From assembly GCA_964596165.1 (NCBI GenBank), contig CAZQTW010000006.1, positions 84,808 to 148,807 of the forward strand: a stretch of 64,000 nt of DNA, written 5' to 3'. This document shows, in pieces, positions 35,653 to 43,490 of the stretch. This DNA is from CAYUQT01 sp964596165 (GTDB taxonomy: Bacteria; Planctomycetota; Phycisphaerae; UBA1845; JAFGLZ01). Made by a program: the position numbers and the translations under genes. The notes beneath the pieces were generated by a model that did no database searches, was not told where the DNA came from, and worked only from the letters and a program-made list of their open reading frames with translations. The first letter of the stretch is position 1. Each line of letters begins with the position of its first letter.

Positions 35653-35681
35653 TTGAAACAATTGTTAGCATGTGCTAACAT
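35653..35681 (+). promoter_or_regulatory. Promoter overlapped by a perfect palindrome before the RND operon
   Basis: TTGAAA (35653-35658), a 17-base spacer and TAACAT (35676-35681) fit a sigma70-type promoter reading towards the adaptor gene. TGTTAGCA-TG-TGCTAACA (35663-35680), an inverted repeat with perfect 8-bp arms, covers the spacer and the -10 box, the usual place for a repressor such as TetR or MarR types. No regulator gene is adjacent. The -10 is two mismatches off consensus. The rest of the 35580-35923 gap shows nothing else. Confidence 0.6.
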
Positions 35682-35923
35682 GATTACGCATGGATCAACC
35701 GGAATTCAGTACATGGCGATTCCGGAGTGGGTATTCACAGTAGGCACCTCCGCAACCCGGATAAGACCATCATGACGACGCCACTCACGCCCTGCCAATC
35801 GTGGTCCTCCATACCGGTGGATTGCGAACCGACTACACCGACGCACGCATCCCTTGGTCGCCACGCCCCCTCGGAAGGATCGATCCTCAGGAGGGGCCCG
35901 TCGCCAAGGCTTGGAAAGTAGAC

Positions 35924-37144
35924 ATGCTTCAATCGCTTGCTCGAAGGTCGGCCCTGGTCTTCCTCGTGGTCCCGTTCGTTTCCGCCGGCTGCAACAGGAC
36001 GGACCCCGACTCGTTGCCGGTCACCATCCGCGCCAAGACGCTGCAGCCCGAACGGGTGTCCTCCAGCATGCTTTTCAGTGCAAGCGTCGAACCTCGACAG
36101 AAGGTAGACCTGGCCTTCAAGGTGCCCGGAACCGTAGACCGCCTGTTTCGGGTCAAGGCGGCCGATGGGGAACGCGACGTCCAGGAAGGCGACGTCGTCC
36201 CGAAAGGGGAGACCATCGCCGAGCTGGAGACACGCGACTATCAACGCGAGGTGGAGCTGAGTCAAGCCCGGCTCGACCGCGCCCTGACCGCCATCCAGGT
36301 CGCTCAGGCCGGCGCCGACTTCGCCCGTAAGGAATTCGAACGAATCAAAGGGCTGATGGAACGCGAGACGGCCGCGAAGCGCGAGTTCGATGAGATCGTG
36401 ACACGCCGCGACAGCGCCGAGGCCCAGCTCGCCGGCGCTCAAAAGGAGGCAGCCGCCGCCACCGTGGCGCTCGCCCAGGCCAAGGACCGCCTGGCCGACT
36501 GCACCCTCCGCATTCCAATCGACAACGCCACGGTCGTTCGAAAGGCGATCGAACCCAAAGAACGCGTCATGCCCGGCCAGGTGGTGTTTCGCATCATGGA
36601 CATCTCAACCGTCCACGTGGAATTCGGCGTCCCCGATACGATGTTGGGCTCGCACACAACCTCGAACAGGGTTTCCTCGAAGGTGGTCCTCGGACAGGAG
36701 CTCGACGTCTCGGCGGAAGCCTTTGAAGGCGAAAGATTCAAGGGACGCGTCACCAAAATCGCCCCGGCGGCCAACCCCAACACCCGAACCTTCCTCGCCG
36801 AGGTCACGCTCGAGAACCGCGACGGACGGCTGAAGCCCGGAATGATCGTCACGGTGAGCATGGGCGAGACCAAGCAAGTCGTGTTGGCCCCCATGACGGC
36901 AATTCAGCGAGGCGAAAAACCCGGCGAGATGGCCGTCTATAAGTTGGAGACGAACGGCGGAAAGGCCCGGGTCCGGCGAACGAGAGTCTCGCTGGGCGGA
37001 GTCTACAACAACCAGGTGGAAGTCCTGACGTCCTCCAGCGAGGTCAAGGTCGGCGATCGGATCGTCGTCGCGGGCGCCTGGCGGCTGGATGAGGGCAGAG
37101 AGGTCCGCGTCGTGGAAGAATCCTCGGAGAATGGCCGGCCGTGA
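35924..37144 (+). CDS. RND efflux periplasmic adaptor lipoprotein (HlyD/MFP family)
   Basis: This 406-residue membrane fusion protein starts at the ATG at 35924 (MLQSLARRSALVFLVVPFVS), with lipobox SAGC placing a lipidated Cys at residue 22. Features: barrel-sandwich/lipoyl halves (EPRQKVDLAFKVPGTVDRLF and RIPIDNATVVRKAIEPKERV), a coiled-coil hairpin (about residues 95-185, ELSQARLDRALTAIQVAQAG; MERETAAKREFDEIVTRRDS), and a beta-barrel with AAANPNTRTFLAEVTLENRD. Its stop overlaps the start of the pump gene (GTGA), so expression is coupled. It links the RND pump to an outer-membrane channel, which is not encoded in this operon. Confidence 0.9.
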   Translation: MLQSLARRSALVFLVVPFVSAGCNRTDPDSLPVTIRAKTLQPERVSSSMLFSASVEPRQKVDLAFKVPGTVDRLFRVKAADGERDVQEGDVVPKGETIAELETRDYQREVELSQARLDRALTAIQVAQAGADFARKEFERIKGLMERETAAKREFDEIVTRRDSAEAQLAGAQKEAAAATVALAQAKDRLADCTLRIPIDNATVVRKAIEPKERVMPGQVVFRIMDISTVHVEFGVPDTMLGSHTTSNRVSSKVVLGQELDVSAEAFEGERFKGRVTKIAPAANPNTRTFLAEVTLENRDGRLKPGMIVTVSMGETKQVVLAPMTAIQRGEKPGEMAVYKLETNGGKARVRRTRVSLGGVYNNQVEVLTSSSEVKVGDRIVVAGAWRLDEGREVRVVEESSENGRP

Positions 37145-40100
37145 CGACGACCCAGTTCTTCGTATACCGGCGGCCGATCGCGTGGGGGGCAATGATCGCC
37201 ACCCTGATCTGGGGCGCTTTCGCCTACGATCGCATGCCGCAACGACAGGATCCCATCGTCCCCGCCCGCATGGGCGTGGTGGTCGCGCCGTACCCCGGCG
37301 CCAAAGTGGCCAAGGTCGAACAAGAGGTCACCCGCAAGATCGAACGGAAGGTCACCGAGAATCCGTCCGTCGAACGCGTGTTCTCCATCAGCCGACAGGG
37401 GCTGTCCGTCGTCTATGTCGAACTCTTTGAAGACGAAAAAAACGACGCCGTCGTCTGGCAGGACATCCGCGGAAAACTCGCGTCGATGACCGATCTGCCC
37501 CGCGTCGGCGATCGACCGGTGACACCCTTCCTCAACAAGGATTTCGGCGAGACCGTCGCGGTCATGCTGACGATCAGCAGCCCCCCCGTCAGCGACCTCG
37601 AGATCGATTTGCGGGCCCGAAGCATCCGCCAGGCCGTGGAGCAGGCCCGTGCCGAACGTCCCGCCGAGTTCCGGGACCGTCGCTGCACCGGCGTGCTGGT
37701 CTATCCGAACACCGTGGCCCGATCCTACGTGATGCGCATCGGCCGAACCTTGCTCCAGCGATTGACCGAAATGGGAATCGTCCGCGACGGCCGCGTCCTC
37801 GAGGCGCCCGGAACGGGATGCCTCGACGTCCAATTGCTCAAGTCGCCCCTGGACCTCGAACGCGGTTTCCGCGAGTGGAAACAGCAATTCATCGCCAGCG
37901 GCGAATCCCACCCCGACCTCTGGGGCGAGTTCTTCATCACGGATCTCGACCAATTGCCCACGGAGCTCCGCCGCGCCGCCAAGGATAAGTACACGTACCG
38001 CGAACTTCAGGATATGGCCGAGACGATTCAGGACCACATCAAACAGTATCCGACCGTCGGCCAGGTGGAACTGATCGGAACGCAGAACGAACAGATCAAG
38101 CTCTTCTACAGCGGCCAACGATTCAATCAGTTCGGCATCCGACCGGCCGACATTATCGGCCGGCTGCGAGCGCGTAACATCAACCTGCCCGGCGGTAAGG
38201 TCGAGCTTTCCGACCAGAGCATCGTCGTCCAGCCAAGCGGTGAATTCAGATCCGAGCAGGAAATCGGTCAGGTCGTCGTGGCGCTGGCGCCGGACGGCTA
38301 TCCCCTGTATCTTCGCGACCTCGTCGAAATCACCCGAGGCTACGTCGACCCGCCCGACGTCATGAACTTCCGCACCGTCAAGGTCGACGCCCGTCGGCCC
38401 AAGACGGGACTCCTGCCGACCGAACAGGGCGATCGCGCGGCGGGCGCCGGATCGCCAACCGACGAGAATCACCCGACACTCCCCGAACGATACGACCTCC
38501 AGACCACCCGCGCCATCACCCTGTCGATCCGCCAAGTCGCGGGCTCGCACATCGCGGACTTCGGCCGAGACATCGATGAGGCCCTAGCCCGCCTCAAGGG
38601 CGTTCTCCCCGACGATCTCCAGGTCGAACGTACCAGCAACGAGCCCGCGCAGGTCAAGGACAAAATCCGTCAGTTCAACCACTGTCTGATCGAGGCGGTG
38701 GTCATCGTCATCATCACCGCCCTGCTGTTGATGGAATGGCGCAGCGCGATCCTGGTGGCCGTCTCGATCCCCGTGACCATCGCCATGACGCTCGGCATGT
38801 GTCGGGCGGTCGGAATCGATTTGCAGCAGGTTTCCATCGCCGCCCTGATCATTGCGCTGGGCCTGCTGGTGGACGACCCGGTGGTCGCCTCCGACGCGAT
38901 TAACCGCGAGATCGCGGCCGGTCGGCCGCGACACGTGGCGGCCTGGCTCGGCCCCACCAAGCTGGCTCGGGCAATCCTCTTCGCCACGCTGACCAATATC
39001 GTGGCCTACCTGCCGCTTCTCCTGGTCACCGGCAAGGTCGGCAACTTCATCTATTCGCTGCCGATCGTCATCACGGCGTCGCTCGTCAGCAGTCGAATCG
39101 TATCGATGACGTTCATGCCGCTGCTGGGCTACTACCTGCTGCGAGGACAACACGGATTCGAGGCATCCACCGCATCGGCCGGAAACCCGTCACGTTTCGC
39201 GAACGCCTACCGAAGACTCGCCGAATGGTGCATCGACCACAAGGCCGTCAGTCTGACGTTACTGATCGTGATCCTCGGCGCGGGCTCGGCCCTCCTCACG
39301 CTCATCCCCACGTCCTTCTTCCCGAAGGATCTCCACTCCACTTTCACGGTGAACGTCTTCATGCCCGAGGGATCGCCGATCCGCCAGACCCGCGAGGAGA
39401 CGCTCCGGATCGTCAAGAAAATCGACGAACTCGAGGGGAAACGCATCCGGGCGTACACGACCTTCGTGGGCGCGGGCGGTCCCCGATTCTGGCTCTCGGT
39501 CCTGCCCGAACAGCGGGCCGACAACTACGCGCAAATCCTCGTCCATACGCTCGACAAACGCGAAACGGCCGACATCGTGGCCCGGCTGAAGGCACACCTC
39601 CCGCCGCAAGTCGCGTCCGCTCGCGTCACCATCGAACAGCTTGAAACAGGACCGCCCATCGGCGTGCCCGTCCAATTGCGGATCTACGGCGAGGACATCG
39701 AAGAGCTTCGTCGGCTCGCCACGGCGGTCAAACGGCAACTCTACGCCGTCGCCGGCGCCGACAACATCCATGATGACTGGGACCCCGAGGTGCTCCAAAT
39801 CTCCCTCGACATCGATCCCGATCGCGCCAACATCACCGGCGTCACCAATGAGGACGTCGCCGGCACCGTCTACACCGGACTCTCGGGCTACTCGGCAACA
39901 CAACTCCGTGAAAAAAACCACCTGATCGACGTCGTCCTCCGACTTCGCAGCGACGAACGCAGCCAGGTGAACGACCTGGCCAATATCAATGCCGTCAGTA
40001 CGCTGACCGGCGCCCGTGTCCCCTTGCTTCAAATCGCCGACTTCAGGACCGAAATGGTGTCGCCCAAGATCCGGCGCCGCGAACATGAACGATGTCTGAC

Positions 40101-40773
40101 CGTCAAGTGCGACGCCGTCCGAGGAGTGCTGCCGAGTCAGATCGTCAAGGCCTTGCAGAAATCGCTGCCCACCCTCGCATGGCCGCCGGGCTATCGGTAT
40201 GAATTCGGCGGAGAGCACCACGAACAGGAAAAGGCCTTCTCCGCCGTGCGAATCGCACTGATCGTGTCGCTGCTGGCCATCTACGCCGCGCTGGTGTGGC
40301 AGTTCAACAGCCTCATCAAACCCCTGGTGGTCCTTGTGGCCATCCCCTTCGGACTCGTCGGAGGATTGATGGGACTGCTTGTCTTTGGCGAACCCTTCGG
40401 ATTCGTGGCCTTCCTCGGAGTGGCCTCCCTCGCCGGCGTTATCGTCAGCCACGTCATCGTATTGTTCGACTTCATCGAGGAAATGCGAGAAAAGGGAGAA
40501 CCGGTCCGCAACGCCGTGATCCATGCCGCATTGGCCCGATTGCGCCCCGTGCTCGTGACCGTGCTGGCGACGGTCGGCGGATTGATCCCCCTCGCCTACA
40601 AGGGCGGGCCGCTCTGGAAACCCATGTGTTATGTTCAGATCGTCGGCCTGTTGGTGGCCACCGTCGTCACACTGGTCATTGTCCCCATCGTTCTTACGCT
40701 ATGCGTCGAAAACCTCAAGATCATCAAATGGAACACCCACGAAGAAGGCCCGCCTCCCGACCTGAAGATCTAA
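37141..40773 (+). CDS. RND family efflux pump inner-membrane subunit
   Basis: This 1210-residue pump of the AcrB/CzcA superfamily is driven by the proton motive force and, with the adaptor, exports drugs, lipids or metals. It begins with a GTG overlapping the adaptor stop. It has a first helix near residue 16 and two large periplasmic loops (about 40-520 and 700-1010). The proton-relay helix IALGLLVDDPVVASDAINRE carries the Asp pair, and the second set of helices includes VIVPIVLTLCVENLKI. It is longer than AcrB (about 1050) because of insertions, notably near residues 415-450 (PKTGLLPTEQGDRAAGAG). The second half reads PFGLVGGLMGLLVFGEPFGF. A REP/RAYT element begins 26 bases after the stop. 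Confidence 0.93.
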   Translation: MTTTQFFVYRRPIAWGAMIATLIWGAFAYDRMPQRQDPIVPARMGVVVAPYPGAKVAKVEQEVTRKIERKVTENPSVERVFSISRQGLSVVYVELFEDEKNDAVVWQDIRGKLASMTDLPRVGDRPVTPFLNKDFGETVAVMLTISSPPVSDLEIDLRARSIRQAVEQARAERPAEFRDRRCTGVLVYPNTVARSYVMRIGRTLLQRLTEMGIVRDGRVLEAPGTGCLDVQLLKSPLDLERGFREWKQQFIASGESHPDLWGEFFITDLDQLPTELRRAAKDKYTYRELQDMAETIQDHIKQYPTVGQVELIGTQNEQIKLFYSGQRFNQFGIRPADIIGRLRARNINLPGGKVELSDQSIVVQPSGEFRSEQEIGQVVVALAPDGYPLYLRDLVEITRGYVDPPDVMNFRTVKVDARRPKTGLLPTEQGDRAAGAGSPTDENHPTLPERYDLQTTRAITLSIRQVAGSHIADFGRDIDEALARLKGVLPDDLQVERTSNEPAQVKDKIRQFNHCLIEAVVIVIITALLLMEWRSAILVAVSIPVTIAMTLGMCRAVGIDLQQVSIAALIIALGLLVDDPVVASDAINREIAAGRPRHVAAWLGPTKLARAILFATLTNIVAYLPLLLVTGKVGNFIYSLPIVITASLVSSRIVSMTFMPLLGYYLLRGQHGFEASTASAGNPSRFANAYRRLAEWCIDHKAVSLTLLIVILGAGSALLTLIPTSFFPKDLHSTFTVNVFMPEGSPIRQTREETLRIVKKIDELEGKRIRAYTTFVGAGGPRFWLSVLPEQRADNYAQILVHTLDKRETADIVARLKAHLPPQVASARVTIEQLETGPPIGVPVQLRIYGEDIEELRRLATAVKRQLYAVAGADNIHDDWDPEVLQISLDIDPDRANITGVTNEDVAGTVYTGLSGYSATQLREKNHLIDVVLRLRSDERSQVNDLANINAVSTLTGARVPLLQIADFRTEMVSPKIRRREHERCLTVKCDAVRGVLPSQIVKALQKSLPTLAWPPGYRYEFGGEHHEQEKAFSAVRIALIVSLLAIYAALVWQFNSLIKPLVVLVAIPFGLVGGLMGLLVFGEPFGFVAFLGVASLAGVIVSHVIVLFDFIEEMREKGEPVRNAVIHAALARLRPVLVTVLATVGGLIPLAYKGGPLWKPMCYVQIVGLLVATVVTLVIVPIVLTLCVENLKIIKWNTHEEGPPPDLKI

Positions 40774-40798
40774 GTCGCGGCGAAAAAGGGGCGAAAAA

Positions 40799-40817
40799 GG
40801 GGACATTCTACTTTTTC
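40799..40817 (+). repeat. REP-like repeat, left end of the RAYT unit
   Basis: GGGGACATTCTACTTTTTC, exactly the reverse complement of the copy at 41539-41557. Its centre (40808-40810) is the transposase stop codon on the minus strand. Confidence 0.8.
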
Positions 40818-41503
40818 GGTGATTTCCGTGTGCCCGCCTTGGCCTTCCTCGGCCTGCCGCGGGGGCGGAGGGAGGCCTCAAGGCCCAATCGGACTGCGGT
40901 TCGACGCGTCCATGTCGCCGTGCCCCACGGTGTACCCCGGTTCACGCTCCGGCGGAGGCCCTCCAGTTCCGCATCCGTCATCGGTCGGTTGACCGCCTCA
41001 ACCCACCCCCTCGGTCGATCCACCGGACCGTCGTCCAGGAATACCGGACGGTCCTTGGGGCCCTTACCCCACCACCGCAGACTCGACCATACCCATGCCT
41101 CGGCCCTGTCCACCAGTCCCGCCCGCAAGGGGTTCCGTTCCACATAGCGTATCACCGTCAGCAGGTGGGCGTCCTGCTGGATCGGAAACGCCTTGAACCG
41201 GCCCTGCCAGACGTGGCCACTGCCGCGATAGTGCCGATGATACCTCCGCACCTGTGCCGTCAGGAGCCACTGCATCCACCGGCTCAGGTCGCCGTCCTCG
41301 CGGGGCCAGACCACCATGTGGAAGTGGTTCGGCATCAGACAGTACGACACGACCCGCATCGAAACATGATCCAGCGACTCCGTCAGGAGTTGAATGAAGG
41401 CGGCGTAATCCTCCTCTCCGTGGAAGACCGCATTCTGGGCGTTCCCGCGATTGATGACGTGGTAACAGATCCCGCCGACCGACGCTCTGGCTGTCCGTGG
41501 CAT
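40808..41503 (-). CDS. REP-associated tyrosine transposase (RAYT, Y1/HUH)
   Basis: This 231-residue protein of the Y1 transposase (TnpA REP / RAYT) family has GICYHVINRGNAQNAVFHGE, the metal-binding HUH motif H60-F-H62 in PNHFHMVVWP, SRWMQWLLTAQVRRYHRHY and GHVWQGRFKAFPI, and the helix YVERNPLRAGLVDRAEAW. The catalytic Tyr is not certain, probably Y88 or Y92 near QVRRYHRHY. RAYTs nick REP hairpins in single-stranded DNA and move or amplify them. The end is basic (RPRGRPRKAKAG). The gene is intact and its stop codon lies inside the left REP copy. Confidence 0.92.
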   Translation of the reverse strand: MPRTARASVGGICYHVINRGNAQNAVFHGEEDYAAFIQLLTESLDHVSMRVVSYCLMPNHFHMVVWPREDGDLSRWMQWLLTAQVRRYHRHYRGSGHVWQGRFKAFPIQQDAHLLTVIRYVERNPLRAGLVDRAEAWVWSSLRWWGKGPKDRPVFLDDGPVDRPRGWVEAVNRPMTDAELEGLRRSVNRGTPWGTATWTRRTAVRLGLEASLRPRGRPRKAKAGTRKSPKK

Positions 41504-41538
41504 GGCCCAACGCTACTGCCCCAGGGCACATCTGTCAA

Positions 41539-41557
41539 GAAAAAGTAGAATGTCCCC
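41539..41557 (-). repeat. REP-like repeat, right end of the RAYT unit
   Basis: GAAAAAGTAGAATGTCCCC, the perfect inverted partner of 40799-40817. It lies about 36 bases before the transposase start. Confidence 0.8.
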
Positions 41558-41653
41558 TTTTCCTTCTTTTCCTTCCTCCCTTGCAGACAACGACCGCCAA
41601 TGATACAAGGCCAGTACATCCGAAGACCTTGGCGCTAGTCGAGGGTACCACGC

Positions 41654-42370
41654 ATGAAGTCCGACTCATTGCTTAAGCAGGTAGGTCGTTTGTCTCTTTC
41701 CATAGTGGGGGCGGTTGCCATTGTACTGGCTGTCGGTGCCGCCGGCTGGAAACTGGCTGCTATGTACTACGGTCTTACTGGCAAGGTTTCCACTATTCAC
41801 ACATCGGCACTGGCGACCGAATTAGACTTAGCAAACAAGCAACTTAAGGAAAAGGTCAAAGATCAAGAGGCTACCATCACGGAATTGAATGAACGGCTTG
41901 CCAAGGCTAGCGGAACACGTACTGACAAGGAATGGGACGCTCTCGGCAGGATGTGTCTCTCTGAATACTCCACAATTCTGACGTGCATGCATACGCTCTC
42001 GGAATTGAAGAACAGGTTAGACCCGTCACTCCAAGAGCTGATCAAGAAGAGCAACGAACTTCAAAGAAGAATGCCTAACAGCACTGCAACTACCTGCCAA
42101 GCCAGAGAGACATTCAACTCTACCCTATCCCTGTTTAACCAGACATTCGACATCGTGTCAGTGACATTCTCGGCGATGTCTGATGTCGCGGAACTGCTAA
42201 GACAGCAAAACACCCTTTTCTTTGGCGTCCTGACTGGAGCGGGTCTACTTGAGACGAGTGTCATTGACGGCAATGAGGATATAATGCTTCGGACGTGCCC
42301 GTCCTATGCAGTCAATTCGACTACTGGCGAGGTCAAGAAGTTCACTTCTTCGACTACCCGCGCTCGATGA
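41654..42370 (+). CDS. Unknown membrane-anchored coiled-coil protein
   Basis: This 238-residue protein starts at the ATG at 41654 (MKSDSLLKQVGRLSLSIVGA), with one transmembrane segment (IVGAVAIVLAVGAAGWKLAA) at about residues 17-36. A heptad-like coiled coil follows (ANKQLKEKVKDQEATITELN) at about 59-85, then a mostly helical region with Cys residues and a Thr-rich tail (STTGEVKKFTSSTTRAR). No family is recognised. Its GC content is visibly lower than the neighbours and the codon use differs (many AAT, TTA, ACT), suggesting transfer. It lies between two REP copies in opposite orientation (41539-41557 and 42439-42455). Confidence 0.6.
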   Translation: MKSDSLLKQVGRLSLSIVGAVAIVLAVGAAGWKLAAMYYGLTGKVSTIHTSALATELDLANKQLKEKVKDQEATITELNERLAKASGTRTDKEWDALGRMCLSEYSTILTCMHTLSELKNRLDPSLQELIKKSNELQRRMPNSTATTCQARETFNSTLSLFNQTFDIVSVTFSAMSDVAELLRQQNTLFFGVLTGAGLLETSVIDGNEDIMLRTCPSYAVNSTTGEVKKFTSSTTRAR

Positions 42371-42438
42371 CTTGTCTGTTAGCGCAAGAAATTGCCCCGC
42401 TGGATGGAAAAGGAGTGGAATAGGGGACAAGTGGAATA

Positions 42439-42455
42439 GGGGACATTCTACTTTG
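42439..42455 (+). repeat. REP-like repeat copy 3, at the breakpoint of a cut gene
   Basis: GGGGACATTCTACTTTG, followed by TCG. It is preceded by a duplicated GTGGAATAGGGGA segment (about 42412-42440). On the minus strand the reading frame of an antiporter-like fragment runs into this repeat. Confidence 0.7.
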
Positions 42456-42542
42456 TCGTACGAGGATGCCGCCCAACAGAGCGGCCACGACGATGATGAT
42501 GATGTCCGTTGCAATGCCCACGAAGATCCGCCCGCAATACAT
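42456..42542 (-). pseudogene. 5' fragment of a Kef/CPA2-type antiporter gene, truncated at a REP
   Basis: From ATG 42542 the minus strand reads MYCGRIFVGIATDIIIIVVA then ALLGGILVRQ. This matches the first helix of Kef-type/CPA2 cation-proton antiporters ('...IIVVAALLGGLLVRRLRQP'), but the sequence passes into the REP copy at 42439-42455 instead of continuing. The remaining 350 or more residues of such a protein are absent. It lies 54 bases after the stop of the CPBP remnant on the same strand, so the two may once have formed an operon. Family assignment rests on one helix and is moderate. Confidence 0.4.
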
Positions 42543-42615
42543 GTGGCTTAGCTGACGGTGCGGCCTATTGCAAGACCTTGACCCGGTCAATCGGATTACC
42601 GGATGGCGTCGTTCA

Positions 42616-42621
42616 GTATCA
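42616..42621 (+). repeat. Target-site duplication GTATCA, left
   Basis: GTATCA directly precedes the TGTCA end of the IS element. The same six bases follow its other end at 45173-45178. Confidence 0.8.
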
Positions 42622-42704
42622 TGTCACGGGGCGGGGTAAAACCGGCCACCGGTGGGCGGGTCAAAACCGGCCAGTTGGGTTGAGTTCCGTATACATGAAT
42701 TCGC

Positions 42705-43490
42705 CTAATCTTTGCAAGGTCTAGTTGTCGGTCTTTTCCTTAGGAGGGCCTTTTCCTTTCCTCGATCCTTGAGCCGATAGCTCTTGCCGGTGATCGTGAT
42801 GACCTCCGCATGGTGCAGGAAGCGGTCGAGGATTGCCGTAGCAGAGGGCACATCTCCGACGAGTTTACCCCAGTCTTCCAGTGGCCGGTTCGACGTCATC
42901 ATCGTCGAACGGGTCTCGTGGCGTCGCATGATGATCTCAAAGACGTACTCGCCAGATCCCTTGGGCAGATGCTTCATGCCCATGTCGTCAATAATCAGCA
43001 GGTCAGGTTTGAGGTACTTTGTCAGCACCTTGAACTCGCCATCCATCGCCTCGTCGTGGAGGAAGTCCCGAACCATGTCGAAGATCGATCGGTACAGGAC
43101 GACGAAGCCGGACTTGATGGCCTGATAGCCGATGGCCTGAACGAGATGACTCTTGCCTGTCCCCGGCGGACCGAGCAGCAAAACATCTCGTCCCTCGCGA
43201 ATGAACCGGCACGTGGCCAGGTCGAAGACTTGCTTCTTCTTGATCGAAGGGTTGAACGGCCAATCGAAGTCCTCCAGCGTCCTGGTTTCACGGAAGGTCG
43301 CCGCCTTCACGCGTCGCTCGATGAGACGCTCGGATCGGACGGCCAGTTCGTCCTGAAGGATCAGTTCCAGGAACTCGGCATGAGTCAGGCTGTGGCTGGC
43401 CGCCTCGGCGAGTCGGACTTCCAGCGATCGGGCCAGGCCCGACAGCCGAAGCTTTCTCAAGGTCGTACACAGGGCATCGTTCATACGCAT
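42705..43490 (-). CDS. istB: IstB-like transposition helper ATPase
   Basis: This 261-residue AAA+ ATPase related to DnaC helps IstA choose target DNA. It has Walker A GPPGTGKS (residues 107-114), Walker B in DLLIIDDMGMKHLPKG, sensor motif MMTSNRPLEDW and the IstB ending YRLKDRGKEKAL. The N-terminal helical part (LRKLRLSGLARSLEVRLAEA) is standard. Its start overlaps the istA end by 10 bases, the usual coupling in IS21-family elements. Confidence 0.95.
   Translation of the reverse strand: MRMNDALCTTLRKLRLSGLARSLEVRLAEAASHSLTHAEFLELILQDELAVRSERLIERRVKAATFRETRTLEDFDWPFNPSIKKKQVFDLATCRFIREGRDVLLLGPPGTGKSHLVQAIGYQAIKSGFVVLYRSIFDMVRDFLHDEAMDGEFKVLTKYLKPDLLIIDDMGMKHLPKGSGEYVFEIIMRRHETRSTMMTSNRPLEDWGKLVGDVPSATAILDRFLHHAEVITITGKSYRLKDRGKEKALLRKRPTTRPCKD

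Larger units (their letters stand above)
40799..41557. mobile_element. RAYT transposase with perfect 19-bp inverted REP ends
   Basis: GGGGACATTCTACTTTTTC (40799-40817) and its exact reverse complement (41539-41557) flank the RAYT gene. The left copy contains the TAG stop codon of the transposase. The structure fits a REP-associated tyrosine transposase with its cognate REP-like repeats. Further copies of the motif occur at 42439-42455 and 45280-45318. Confidence 0.7.
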
